Below, piece after piece: positions 1 to 8,033 of a DNA stretch of 8,933 bases. Where the stretch lies: positions 1 to 8,933 of the forward strand of contig SKLD01000553.1 of NCBI GenBank assembly GCA_007123395.1. The letters are read 5' to 3'. Numbering within the stretch: the stretch's first letter is position 1; each line of letters begins with the position of its first letter. A program made the position numbers and the translations under genes. The notes beneath the pieces were generated by a model that saw only the letters and a program-made list of their open reading frames with translations, ran no database searches and was not told the origin of the DNA. Source of the stretch: Opitutales bacterium (lineage in GTDB: Bacteria > Verrucomicrobiota > Verrucomicrobiia > Opitutales > Oceanipulchritudinaceae).

Positions 1-222
1 CCACGCGAGGGCGCGCGCGCCGTCCATGCCGAGCGTGCCCCATACCTCCGGTACCTGGGACTGCGTCTGGCCGCGGATTTTGTTGCGCCGCCGCACGCGG
101 GCGTTGCGCCGCGACTTCGCCCGCCGGGGCAGTGGCTTGCCGAGAACGACAAAGGTTTCGCCCGCGTCGTTGGTCTCGGTGAGGTCTTGGTAGTTGTCGC
201 TTCCGATAAGGATTTCGGCCAT
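1..222 (-). CDS. Unrecognised basic protein, N-terminal 74 residues (runs off left edge)
   Basis: An open frame reads from an ATG at 222 to the left edge without a stop, so the C-terminus is missing. The product begins MAEILIGSDNYQDL, followed by a short hydrophobic strand (TFVVLGKP, residues 23-30). It then has a very basic stretch at residues 33-50 (RRAKSRRNARVRRRNKIR) and continues QVPEVWGTLGMDG. The basic patch could bind nucleic acid or be an unstructured linker, but I do not recognise the family. There is no signal peptide or membrane segment in the visible part. No Shine-Dalgarno sequence precedes the ATG (upstream bases read AACACAAGATCAGCC). The last bases before the edge form a GC alternation (12-21). 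It is separated from the oxidoreductase by about 320 bp, so it is probably a separate transcription unit. The frame looks coding, because it has consistent G/C third positions, but the gene remains hypothetical. Confidence 0.55.
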   Translation of the reverse strand, partial: MAEILIGSDNYQDLTETNDAGETFVVLGKPLPRRAKSRRNARVRRRNKIRGQTQSQVPEVWGTLGMDGARALAW

Positions 223-544
223 GGCTGATCTTGTGTTGGCGTGAGTCGTACGCGGTGGCTGAGGACAGCGCGGAGAGAATGGAGAGACGGACCGCGCGCG
301 TTTAAGGTTTCAGGCAATCAATTTGGCAAGTGGTTGGCAAGGACGAATCGTAGCGGAAAGGGTGTATCGGATTGGCGTGCGCGTGCGGCGTCGGTGTGGG
401 TTCCGGACCTGCGCTGGGGTTTCCGCCGTTTCCTGATCGGGCGATGAATCAGCCCGGCAACTTCGCGCGGCGGACGTAGCCGGCTTTGCTTTAGCTGCCG
501 GCACCGCCCTGCGGGCTATGGCGGACAGGGAATCAGGCCGATGC
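223..544. other. Gene-free stretch between oxidoreductase and left-edge gene
   Basis: I find no convincing gene in this stretch of roughly 320 bp. Short open frames on both strands lack recognisable motifs. The half next to the oxidoreductase stop (469-526) holds hairpin-forming palindromes described separately. The half next to the left-edge gene should contain that gene's promoter. The best candidate I see on the minus strand is TTGCCA followed 18 bp later by TTAAAC, around 301-330, in a locally AT-richer patch. It is a weak match and I do not call it as a feature. Confidence 0.6.
469..526. repeat. Palindromic, hairpin-rich intergenic element (REP-like; possible terminator)
   Basis: The heptamer GGCGGAC occurs twice in direct orientation, at 469-475 and 520-526. 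Between them lie two GCCGGC blocks (479-484 and 497-502) that can pair as a 6-bp stem around a 12-nt loop. Next to them, CCGCC (504-508) can pair with GGCGG (520-524), with a nested GCCC/GGGC pair inside. The element starts about 18 nt beyond the oxidoreductase stop. It could therefore end that transcript, but there is no U-tract on the minus strand after either stem, so it is not a standard intrinsic terminator. Dense small palindromes at a gene end resemble dispersed REP-type sequences. Whether it is repeated elsewhere in the genome cannot be seen here. Confidence 0.4.
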
Positions 545-1723
545 CTACACTTTCGGGAACCGCGTCCACTTTTGCTTGGAGGAAGCGGACTTTACGGAGG
601 CTTCGATGAAGGCCATGCCGAGGACGGCGTCGCGGATGCCGGGGTAGTCGTAGTCTTTGACTTTGCGACCGCTCACCTCGTCGGCGATGGCTTTGGCGGC
701 CTCGCCGTAGAGGTTGGCGAAGGCTTCGAGGAAGGCTTCGGGGTGGCCCGGCGGGAGGCGCGTCCAGTTGTTCGCGGCGAGGTTGTAGGGATTGCCGGGG
801 CGGCGGATTTCGACGGGCTTCTCCGGATACTTGACGAGGAGTGTGTTGGGCTCGGGCTGGTGCCATTCGAGGGAGGCTTCCGTGCCGTAGACGCGGATGT
901 GCGGCCCGTTCTCCTCGCCCGCGCTGATCTGCGAGGCGTAGATGATGCCGCGCGGGGCGGGGAGGTTGTCCTTCGTCGTCTTCTTGTAGTGGACGAGGAG
1001 GTTGCCATCGTCCTCCAGTTTGCGGCCGGGAACGAAGGTGGTAAAGTCGGCGCAGATTTCGTCGATTTCCAGTCCGGTGATGTAGCGGCCGAGTTGCTCG
1101 GCGTGCGTACCGATGTCGCCGATACAGCAGCTCGCGCCCGCGCGCTTGGGGTCGGTGCGCCATGCGGCCTGCTTCTGGTCTTCGGCTTCGATCTGTTTGA
1201 GGAGCCAGCCTTGCGGATACTCGGCGACGACCTTGAGAATGCGCCCGAGCTTGCCCTTGCGGACGAGTTCGCGGGCTTCCTTGACCATGGGATAGCCACT
1301 GTAGTTGTGCGTGAGGGCGTAGACTTTGCCGGTCTTCGCGACGATCTTGGCGAGCTTCTTTGCCTCGGCGAGATCGAAGGTGGCGGGCTTGTCGCTCACG
1401 ACGTTGATGCCGGCTTCGAGGAAGCACTTGGCGACGGCGAAATGCAGGTGGTTGGGCGTGACGACGGAGACAAAGTCGATGCGCTCGCCGGGAGGCAGGG
1501 CGGCCTCGGCTTTGGCCATTGCTTCGTAGGAGCCGTAGACGCGGGCGGGGTCGAGGAACCACGCCTTGCCGGCGGCTATTGATTTTTCGGGATCACTGGA
1601 GAAGGCACCGGCGACGAGTTCGATGTTGCCGTCGAGGTTGGCCGCCATGCGGTGGACGTTGCCGATGAAGGCACCGGGCCCGCCGCCGACCATGCCCATG
1701 CGGAGTTTGCGGTTGAGTTTCAT
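545..1723 (-). CDS. Gfo/Idh/MocA family NAD(P)-dependent oxidoreductase
   Basis: A 392-residue protein of the usual length for this family, which oxidises or reduces sugars, inositols and related polyols with NAD(P) in the cytoplasm. The N-terminal Rossmann fold shows the nucleotide-binding loop GGGPGAF at residues 13-19, and TPNHLH at 89-94 is the typical second strand end. The catalytic-lysine motif appears as DKP (111-113) rather than the common EKP. The C-terminal substrate domain carries GDIGTHAEQL (202-211), whose Asp203 and His207 sit where the family's catalytic acid and histidine lie. There is no Tat or Sec signal, unlike some exported members. The gene begins 9 nt after the stop of the TIM-barrel isomerase gene, so the two are almost certainly co-transcribed and work on one substrate. 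The ATG at 1723 lacks a Shine-Dalgarno sequence, so translation may be coupled to the upstream gene. The substrate cannot be told from sequence alone. Confidence 0.93.
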   Translation of the reverse strand: MKLNRKLRMGMVGGGPGAFIGNVHRMAANLDGNIELVAGAFSSDPEKSIAAGKAWFLDPARVYGSYEAMAKAEAALPPGERIDFVSVVTPNHLHFAVAKCFLEAGINVVSDKPATFDLAEAKKLAKIVAKTGKVYALTHNYSGYPMVKEARELVRKGKLGRILKVVAEYPQGWLLKQIEAEDQKQAAWRTDPKRAGASCCIGDIGTHAEQLGRYITGLEIDEICADFTTFVPGRKLEDDGNLLVHYKKTTKDNLPAPRGIIYASQISAGEENGPHIRVYGTEASLEWHQPEPNTLLVKYPEKPVEIRRPGNPYNLAANNWTRLPPGHPEAFLEAFANLYGEAAKAIADEVSGRKVKDYDYPGIRDAVLGMAFIEASVKSASSKQKWTRFPKV

Positions 1724-1732
1724 GGGATGAAT

Positions 1733-2770
<1,038 letters not shown>

Positions 2771-2801
2771 GGTGTGTGTTGTTTTTGGGTTGGATAAGTG
2801 A

Positions 2802-2818
2802 CGGGCACAGAATGCCCG
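2802..2818 (-). promoter_or_regulatory. Stem-loop in the leader of the isomerase-oxidoreductase pair
   Basis: A perfect 6-bp inverted repeat, CGGGCA then TGCCCG, flanks a 5-nt spacer. It lies about 32 nt upstream of the isomerase ATG and 93 nt past the rhodanese stop. It could be an operator half-site pair, a leader hairpin, or the stem of a weak terminator for the rhodanese transcript. The minus-strand bases after the stem (TCACTTATCC) are not a U-tract, so a standard intrinsic terminator is unlikely. I see no clear -10/-35 pair in this 140-bp gap. Confidence 0.35.
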
Positions 2819-2910
2819 GAGAGTTTAGAAGTGTGTTCCTAAGCGGATCGAAGATGTCTTGGCAAAGGCTTTCCGCCGCGCATGCCGGGATTGAACGGAC
2901 GGGCGCCGGA

Positions 2911-3816
2911 TTACAGGCTGCCGGGTTCAGGCCCTTGCGCGACCGGCGAGCGCACGCGGTTGCCCCACTCGGTCCACGAACCGTCGTAATTACGCACATT
3001 GTCCAGCCCGAGGAGATGTTTGAGGACGAACCATGTATGGGCGGAGCGCTCGCCGATGCGGCAGTAGGTGATGACCCCGGCTTGAGTGAGCGAAGCATGG
3101 CCGCCTAGGTAGATTTCCTCCAGCTCTTCGCGGGGTTTGAAGGTGCCGTTTCCCCGAACGGCTGTGTCCCACGGAATGTTGCGGGCGCCGGGGATATGCC
3201 CGCCAACGAGCGCGCCCTCGCCGGGGAAGTCTTCGGCATGGAAACACTCGCCGGTGTATTCGCCGCGGGAGCGCACGTCGATAAGTGGCTTGCCCGTCTT
3301 TGCCTGGGCGAGGGCGTCGGCGTAGAAGGCGCGGGCGGAGCCGTCGCGCCGGGCGACGGGAACGGGGTAATCGGCTTCCGGGTAGGCGACGCGGTCCTGT
3401 GTCCAAGGATGGCCTTCGTCAATCCACTTGTCGCGCCCGCCGTCCATGATCCGAATGTCGCGGTGCCCGTAGAGTTCGAAAACCCAAAACGCGTAGCAGG
3501 CCCACCAGTTGGCTTTGTCGCCGTAAAAAACGACGGTGGTGTCCGGGCCGATCCCGCGGGAGGCGCAGAGCCGGGCGAATTCCGGCGGTTGGATGCAATC
3601 GCGCATGCCCTTGTCGTTGAGGTCGTCGGCCCAGTGGATGTGGACGGCACCGGGGATGTGGCCATGATGGTAGCGAAGCCGGTCTTCATTGCATTCCGCT
3701 AGGCGGATGTCGTCTCCGCTGTCGAGGCGGTCGCGGACCCACTGGGTGGAGACGAGGACATTGGATGGCGGAGCGGGTGCGGGGCTTTTGCCGCTGTCTG
3801 TGCTGGCATTCTCCAT
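2911..3816 (-). CDS. Thiosulfate sulfurtransferase (two-domain rhodanese)
   Basis: A 301-residue tandem-rhodanese protein, the usual size for the group. It transfers a sulfane sulfur from thiosulfate through a cysteine persulfide to an acceptor such as cyanide or a thiol. The N-terminal inactive domain spans roughly residues 20-140 and includes RYHHGHIPGAVHIHW (48-62) and VVFYGD. The C-terminal catalytic domain spans 160-295, with LIDVRSRGEY (178-187), GGHIPGARNIPW (205-216) and the active-site loop CRIGERS (252-258), in which Cys252 is the persulfide carrier. The CRIGERS loop and following HTWFVL match the thiosulfate sulfurtransferase type best known from actinobacterial CysA-like proteins, not the CGSGVT loop of 3-mercaptopyruvate sulfurtransferases. 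There is no signal peptide; the first 20 residues are a Pro/Ala/Ser-rich tail. It sits alone, with 105 nt to recO upstream and 140 nt to the isomerase downstream. No Shine-Dalgarno sequence is seen. Confidence 0.93.
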   Translation of the reverse strand: MENASTDSGKSPAPAPPSNVLVSTQWVRDRLDSGDDIRLAECNEDRLRYHHGHIPGAVHIHWADDLNDKGMRDCIQPPEFARLCASRGIGPDTTVVFYGDKANWWACYAFWVFELYGHRDIRIMDGGRDKWIDEGHPWTQDRVAYPEADYPVPVARRDGSARAFYADALAQAKTGKPLIDVRSRGEYTGECFHAEDFPGEGALVGGHIPGARNIPWDTAVRGNGTFKPREELEEIYLGGHASLTQAGVITYCRIGERSAHTWFVLKHLLGLDNVRNYDGSWTEWGNRVRSPVAQGPEPGSL

Positions 3817-3921
3817 GAGATGGTGTTCTAAGGGGCCGCCGCGTCACTGCAAGCTGAACCGGAGGGCGAGGACGTGCCGGGGTGCGCGGGCTCTTTAACG
3901 GCGACCGGTTCGAGGTTTCAT

Positions 3922-4542
3922 CTACGTCAGTCGCCAGTGGCAGTTGCCGGAGAGGTAGAGGAGGAGGCTGTGAGTGACGGCTTGCACAGACTCCACGGGG
4001 GTATCGATGGCATCGAGCGGTTGGCGCAGCAGGCGGCGGGCCGCCGTTCGATTCGCCTCCGTCAGATCTGTTGCCCATTCTTCGCGCACGGGGTGACCTT
4101 CGTCGCGGGCAAGGCGGTAGAGCGCTTTGAAGACAGCGGCGTCGGGTCGGGGGCGAGTGCACAGGGCCTCGAGCGTTTCGAGCAGGAGGCGGAGAGCGCC
4201 CTCTGTGGATTCGCTGTGTTCGAGATTCAGGCGCATGAGGTTGGCGAGCCGCGCGGCGGCGGCAAAGGCCTCAGGTCGGCCCGCGAGGGCACGATGGCTC
4301 CGGACGGGGCGGAATTCCTCCAAGACGGACGGGGTGCCGGAGCGTGCTGCGGGGATCCAGATCTCGCCGTATTCAAATAGGTCGGGCGGGGCGGAGCGCT
4401 GGGGACGCTTGCCCGGCTTACGTCGGAGGGGTGCGACCCAGCCGTGCCCGGCGGTGAGCAGCGTGTAGCGCCAATGCGATTCGCCGGCGTCGCCCCGATG
4501 CATGACGACGGCTTCGTCCCGTATAGCGCTCTCCCCGTGCAT
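3922..4542 (-). CDS. recO: Divergent, short RecO-like DNA repair protein
   Basis: A 206-residue protein that I assign to RecO, the recombination mediator that anneals single strands and, with RecR, loads RecA at gaps. The N-terminus reads RDEAVVMHRGDAGESHWRYTLLT (residues 8-30), close to the RecO OB-fold start in which an acquired 'AVVL' strand and a 'GE(S/Y)D' turn precede 'TLLT'. The 'APLRRKPGKR' segment (37-46) corresponds to the basic RG-R loop. The rest is helical (FAAAARLANLM, RLLLETLEAL, FKALYRLARDEGH), as in the RecO C-terminal domain. RecO is often 230-260 residues. This one is short, and its only cysteines are 128 and 201, so it lacks the four-cysteine zinc finger, as some lineages do. 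The start lies 7 nt past the DUF502 stop, which implies co-transcription. A GGAG lies 12 nt before the ATG, too far to be a strong ribosome-binding site. The call rests on pattern, not on a search. Confidence 0.72.
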   Translation of the reverse strand: MHGESAIRDEAVVMHRGDAGESHWRYTLLTAGHGWVAPLRRKPGKRPQRSAPPDLFEYGEIWIPAARSGTPSVLEEFRPVRSHRALAGRPEAFAAAARLANLMRLNLEHSESTEGALRLLLETLEALCTRPRPDAAVFKALYRLARDEGHPVREEWATDLTEANRTAARRLLRQPLDAIDTPVESVQAVTHSLLLYLSGNCHWRLT

Positions 4543-4549
4543 GAACGGC

Positions 4550-5269
4550 TCAGTCTCCGGACGGCGGTTTGGCGACAGGGAAGGCGAGGTTGCCGTCGCC
4601 TGCCTGCGAGACGCGCACGGCTTCGATTTCCCCGGTTTCCGGATTGTAGACCGGAACGACCGCGCCGCCGCTGATGATCAATTTCATCCCGTCGCCAACG
4701 GACATGTTGAGTAAATGCACGTCCTCGCGCGGGGCCATTATAAGAAATCCGCTCGTCGGGTTCGGGGTGGTGGGGACAAAAAGGTTGATGAGATCTTCCG
4801 CCGTGCGCGCCTGCACCTCGCCTTTGCCGCGGCCCGTGAGAAAGCCGAGGACAAAAAGACCGCGGCGGGGAAACTCCACCAGTGCGACGCGCTGGAAGAC
4901 AGCCTTTTCCTGTTGCACGAAGGTATCACGGATTTGCTTCACCGTGTTGTAGACGGTCCGCACCCCCGGTACGCCGTCGACGAATTTCTCGAAGAGCGCG
5001 ATGAAAGCCCGCCCGATGAGGCGCTGCGAGAGCCACCCGAGCAGGGTGATGAGCGCCAGAACAATAACGAAGGAGACGAAGTAAAGGCCGTATTCGATCC
5101 ACACGCGGTCGCGCGGGTCCGCCGGGATAAAGAAAAAGACGAACCGGCGTGTCGGCCCTCCGATGCTTTGAATCAGGAAGTTGATGACAAACACCGTAAC
5201 GGCCACGGGTGCGAGCAGCAGGATGCCCGAGATGAATGCATTGCGGATGCCTCTGAATACCGGTGACAC
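4550..5269 (-). CDS. DUF502 family inner-membrane protein
   Basis: A 239-residue membrane protein of the DUF502 family, whose function is not established. It starts SPVFRGIRNAFISG, then has a first membrane segment at about residues 12-34 (ISGILLLAPVAVTVFVINFL) and a second at about 58-80 (IEYGLYFVSFVIVLALITLLG). A conserved soluble domain follows, with VPGVRTVYNTVKQ (100-112), LVEFPRRG (130-137), FVPTTPNPTSGFL (164-176) and MSVGDGMKLIISGG (189-202), which are the family hallmarks. The start is a GTG at 5269. The frame stays open further upstream, but there it runs as an out-of-frame shadow through the helicase gene, and no ATG lies near the domain. A GGAG sits one base before the GTG, too close to be a good ribosome-binding site. 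The gene is 109 nt downstream of the helicase and 7 nt before recO. Family confidence is high; the exact start is less certain. Confidence 0.9.
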   Translation of the reverse strand: MSPVFRGIRNAFISGILLLAPVAVTVFVINFLIQSIGGPTRRFVFFFIPADPRDRVWIEYGLYFVSFVIVLALITLLGWLSQRLIGRAFIALFEKFVDGVPGVRTVYNTVKQIRDTFVQQEKAVFQRVALVEFPRRGLFVLGFLTGRGKGEVQARTAEDLINLFVPTTPNPTSGFLIMAPREDVHLLNMSVGDGMKLIISGGAVVPVYNPETGEIEAVRVSQAGDGNLAFPVAKPPSGD

Positions 5270-5307
5270 GCTCCAGAGAATGCGACAGCGCGCTGCGTGT
5301 GCAAGCG

Positions 5308-5373
5308 GGATAAGGTGGATTTCGGCGCGGGGTCGGCGGGATCGCGAAAGATGCCACGCTGCTTGCCTTATCC
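5308..5373. repeat. 8-bp inverted repeat in the helicase-DUF502 gap
   Basis: GGATAAGG at 5308-5315 is the exact reverse complement of CCTTATCC at 5366-5373, with 50 bp between the arms. Each arm is preceded by another complementary hexamer (GCAAGC at 5301, GCTTGC at 5361), though in an order that does not extend the same stem. The pair brackets most of the 109-bp gap between the helicase stop and the DUF502 start. It could be an operator pair or a long-range RNA stem. An 8-bp repeat can also arise by chance, so this is tentative. Confidence 0.3.
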
Positions 5374-5378
5374 GGGCA

Positions 5379-8033
5379 CTATTCACCCCATGGGCGGATG
5401 CCGCGGAAGTGAAGGCGGGCTTGCCCCGTGGCCTGGATGGCGGGGGTGTCGGCGGTGAACTCGATCTCGGTGTCGTTGGCTTCCTCCGGGTCGACGAGGG
5501 TCTGGGCGACGGTCCATGTGCCGTCGAGGGGGTCTTCGGCGATGTGGGTTTTGTCGCGGGCGCGGGCCGCCGGATCGAGGCGGAGGGCTTCGTGTCTCTC
5601 AAACCACGGTTCCCACGCGGCGGCGAGGGCCTCGCTGTGCCATGGGAAGAGGCCGCGCCCTTCGTTGAGGGCGGATTCGTCGTCGACGGCGACGACGGGG
5701 GGCGGGGCGGCGTCTTCGGGCGGGCGGCCGGCGAGTTCGGCGAGGACGGTGGAGGCGGACCGGTAGTCGCGCGCCGCGAGGGGCCGGAGAAAGCGGAAGA
5801 CCGCGTCGCGCACAAGGCGCTCGAAGGCGGGGCGGTCGCGTGCGGGGTCGAGCGGGCGCACGGGCCGCGCCGGCGGGGTGTCGGCGTCGTCCTTGGCGTC
5901 GACGGGAACGTGGGCGGGGTTGCGGAGGGCTTCCCACTCGTCGAGGATGGAGGCGTCGGTGCCCCGCACGAGTTGTTCGAGGTAGACGATGCGGTCTTCG
6001 ATGTCGTCGTTCCAGTGGCTATCGGGGACGGTCTGGGTGAGGGTCTTGTAGGTGTTGGAAAGGTGGCGCAGGAGGAGACCCTCGGCGCGTTGGAGGCCGT
6101 ATTCGCGTACGTATTCGGCGAAGCCCATGTAGCGCTCGAACATCTCCCCGGCGATGGACTTGGGGCGGATGTTGTCCTGCCCGACCCACGGGTGGGCGTC
6201 GGCAAAGGCGTTGAAGCTGTCGTAGATGAAGTCGCGGAAGGGTTTCGGGTGCTCGACGTTTTCGAGGCGCTCCATGCGCTCTTCGTAGGGGATGCCCTCC
6301 GCTTTCATTTGGCGCACCAGTTCGTCTTTGAGCCGGTCGATCTGGCGTCGGAGAATGGCTTCGGGGTTTTCGAGGACGGCTTCGACGAGGGCGAGGACGA
6401 GTTCGGCGTAGGCGGGATCGTCGCGGTCGAGCCGGTCGACGGTGTCGACGAGGTAGAGGGAGAGGGCGTGGTTGAGGGAGAAGTCTTCCTGCAGGTCGGC
6501 GTGGACGCGGACCTTGGCACCGGTGTCCGCGCGGGCGGGGAGGATTTCGACGATGTCCTTGTCGACGAGGGAGCGGAAGAGGCTCCAGCCGCGGCGGAAG
6601 AGCTTTTTGCGCGCTGCCGGGGGCTCGTGGCAGTCGCGGATGATTTGCCGCATGGCGGCGCAGCCGTCGCCCTCCCGGGCGAGGACGTTGAGGAGCATCC
6701 CGTGGCTGACTTTGAAGGAACTGACGAGAGGCTCGGGCGGGGAGGCGGCGAGCCGCTCGAAGGTCGACTGGTCCCAGTGGGTGTAGCCGCGCTCCGGCGG
6801 TTTGCGGCGCACGAGCTTCTTGGCCTTCTTTGGATTGTCGGCGGCCTTGCGCTCCATTTTGAGGTTTTCGATGACGTGCTCCGGGGCCTGCGCGACGACG
6901 AAGCCCTCGTCGTCGAAGCCCTTCCGCCCGGCGCGGCCCGCGATCTGGTGGAAATCGCGCACGGCGAGGATGCGCGTTTTCTCACCGTCGTATTTGCAGA
7001 GACTGGTGAAGACGACCGTGCGGATGGGGACGTTGACGCCGACGCCGAGGGTGTCGGTGCCGCAGATCACTTTGAGTTTGTTTTGCTGCGCGAGCTTTTC
7101 GACGAGGATGCGGTATTTGGGCAGGAGACCGGCGTGGTGTACCCCGATGCCGTGGCGCAGGAATTTGCGGAACTCTTTGCCGAAGGGGCTGTTGAAACGG
7201 ATCTCGGCGAGGGCCGCGGCGATGGCTTCCTTTTCGCTCTTCGAACAGAAATTCAGGCTCGTGAGGCGCTGCGCCGTCTCCGTCGCTCCGCGTTGCGTGA
7301 AATGCACGAGATAGGCGGGGAGTTTGCCCTCCTCGTGCAGCGCGGGGAGCAGCTCTTCGAGGCTCTTCTCGGCGTAGCTCAGGGCGAGGGGCACGGGGCG
7401 GTCGTGGGAGGCCACGGTGACGGCTTCCACGCCGGTGAGTCGCTCCAGCGTGCGCTCGAAGAAACGCGTCTCCCCCAGCGTCGCGGACATCAGGAGAAAG
7501 CGCGTGCGGGGCAGGGTGAGGAGCGGGACTTGCCACGCCACACCGCGGTCGCGGTCGGAGTAGTAGTGGAACTCGTCCATGACAACAGCGTCGATGGCGG
7601 CGTTCTCCCCGTCGCGCAGGGCGATGTTGGCGAGGACTTCGGCTGTGCAGCAGAGGACAGGGGCGTCCTGGTTGACGGAGGCGTCGCCCGTCGACATGCC
7701 GACGTTGTCGGGGCCGAAGTCCCGGCAAAGGGCGAGGAACTTTTCGTTCACCAGCGCCTTGATGGGCGAGGTGTAGACAGTGCGCAGCCCCCGACAGAGG
7801 CCGTCGTAGTGCAGTGCGGCGGCGACGAGCGACTTGCCTGAGCCGGTGGGCGTTTTGAGAATGACGTGCTTGCCGTCGAGCAGTTCAAGGATGGCTTGCT
7901 CCTGCGCCGGATACAGCTCCAGCCCCTTCGCCTTCACGTAATCAAGAAAGCGGTCGAGGATGGCGTCGGCATCGTCCGCCGCGTCCCCCGGCGGCGGTTC
8001 CAGCGGCCACGCCGCGCTGTCTTCCAAGCTCAT
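5379..8033 (-). CDS. DEAD/DEAH-box helicase with C-terminal DUF3516 region (Ski2-like)
   Basis: An 884-residue superfamily 2 helicase. From the ATG, the Walker A motif TPTGSGKS is at residues 61-68, the DEFH (DEVH-type) motif II at 153-156, SAT at 183-185, HHAGLLP at 299-305, GTDTLGVGVNVP at 325-336 and motif VI QIAGRAGR at 363-370. These make a complete RecA-like pair of ATPase domains. Residues from about 425 onward form the DUF3516 region, with landmarks KAEGIPYEERMERLENV near 577-593 and HPWVG near 614-618, and an alpha/beta tail to the C-terminus. This helicase-DUF3516 combination is well known in Actinobacteria; its cellular job is not settled, and RNA unwinding or processing is a reasonable guess. 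An in-frame GTG at 8042 would add three residues. I chose the ATG because neither start has a Shine-Dalgarno sequence. The gene follows a strong promoter and may lead a transcript into the DUF502 and recO genes. Confidence 0.92.
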   Translation of the reverse strand: MSLEDSAAWPLEPPPGDAADDADAILDRFLDYVKAKGLELYPAQEQAILELLDGKHVILKTPTGSGKSLVAAALHYDGLCRGLRTVYTSPIKALVNEKFLALCRDFGPDNVGMSTGDASVNQDAPVLCCTAEVLANIALRDGENAAIDAVVMDEFHYYSDRDRGVAWQVPLLTLPRTRFLLMSATLGETRFFERTLERLTGVEAVTVASHDRPVPLALSYAEKSLEELLPALHEEGKLPAYLVHFTQRGATETAQRLTSLNFCSKSEKEAIAAALAEIRFNSPFGKEFRKFLRHGIGVHHAGLLPKYRILVEKLAQQNKLKVICGTDTLGVGVNVPIRTVVFTSLCKYDGEKTRILAVRDFHQIAGRAGRKGFDDEGFVVAQAPEHVIENLKMERKAADNPKKAKKLVRRKPPERGYTHWDQSTFERLAASPPEPLVSSFKVSHGMLLNVLAREGDGCAAMRQIIRDCHEPPAARKKLFRRGWSLFRSLVDKDIVEILPARADTGAKVRVHADLQEDFSLNHALSLYLVDTVDRLDRDDPAYAELVLALVEAVLENPEAILRRQIDRLKDELVRQMKAEGIPYEERMERLENVEHPKPFRDFIYDSFNAFADAHPWVGQDNIRPKSIAGEMFERYMGFAEYVREYGLQRAEGLLLRHLSNTYKTLTQTVPDSHWNDDIEDRIVYLEQLVRGTDASILDEWEALRNPAHVPVDAKDDADTPPARPVRPLDPARDRPAFERLVRDAVFRFLRPLAARDYRSASTVLAELAGRPPEDAAPPPVVAVDDESALNEGRGLFPWHSEALAAAWEPWFERHEALRLDPAARARDKTHIAEDPLDGTWTVAQTLVDPEEANDTEIEFTADTPAIQATGQARLHFRGIRPWGE

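Noticed and set aside
241..504. Small open frames on both strands in the left gap
   Set aside because: They have no recognisable motif or ribosome-binding site, and the sequence there is better explained as non-coding with palindromes.
516..1562. A 348-codon minus-strand frame overlapping the oxidoreductase, and a 354-codon plus-strand frame opposite it
   Set aside because: The first product is almost entirely Arg, Pro, Ser and His, and the second is Gly/Val/Asp-rich without motifs. The overlapping oxidoreductase frame has clear family motifs.
3892..3919. An eight-codon ATG frame just past the recO stop
   Set aside because: It is too short, has no ribosome-binding site, and is consistent with chance.
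5270..6205. A long N-terminal extension of the DUF502 frame
   Set aside because: The frame stays open to 6205, but that part is a Pro/Ser/Thr-rich out-of-frame reading of the helicase coding sequence. The conserved protein begins near the GTG at 5269.
5181..7841. A plus-strand open frame of 886 codons antisense to the helicase gene
   Set aside because: The product is dominated by Gly, Val, Glu and Ala with no domain, and it mirrors the helicase in a frame where G/C-rich third positions suppress stops. This is the expected shadow of a GC-rich gene.
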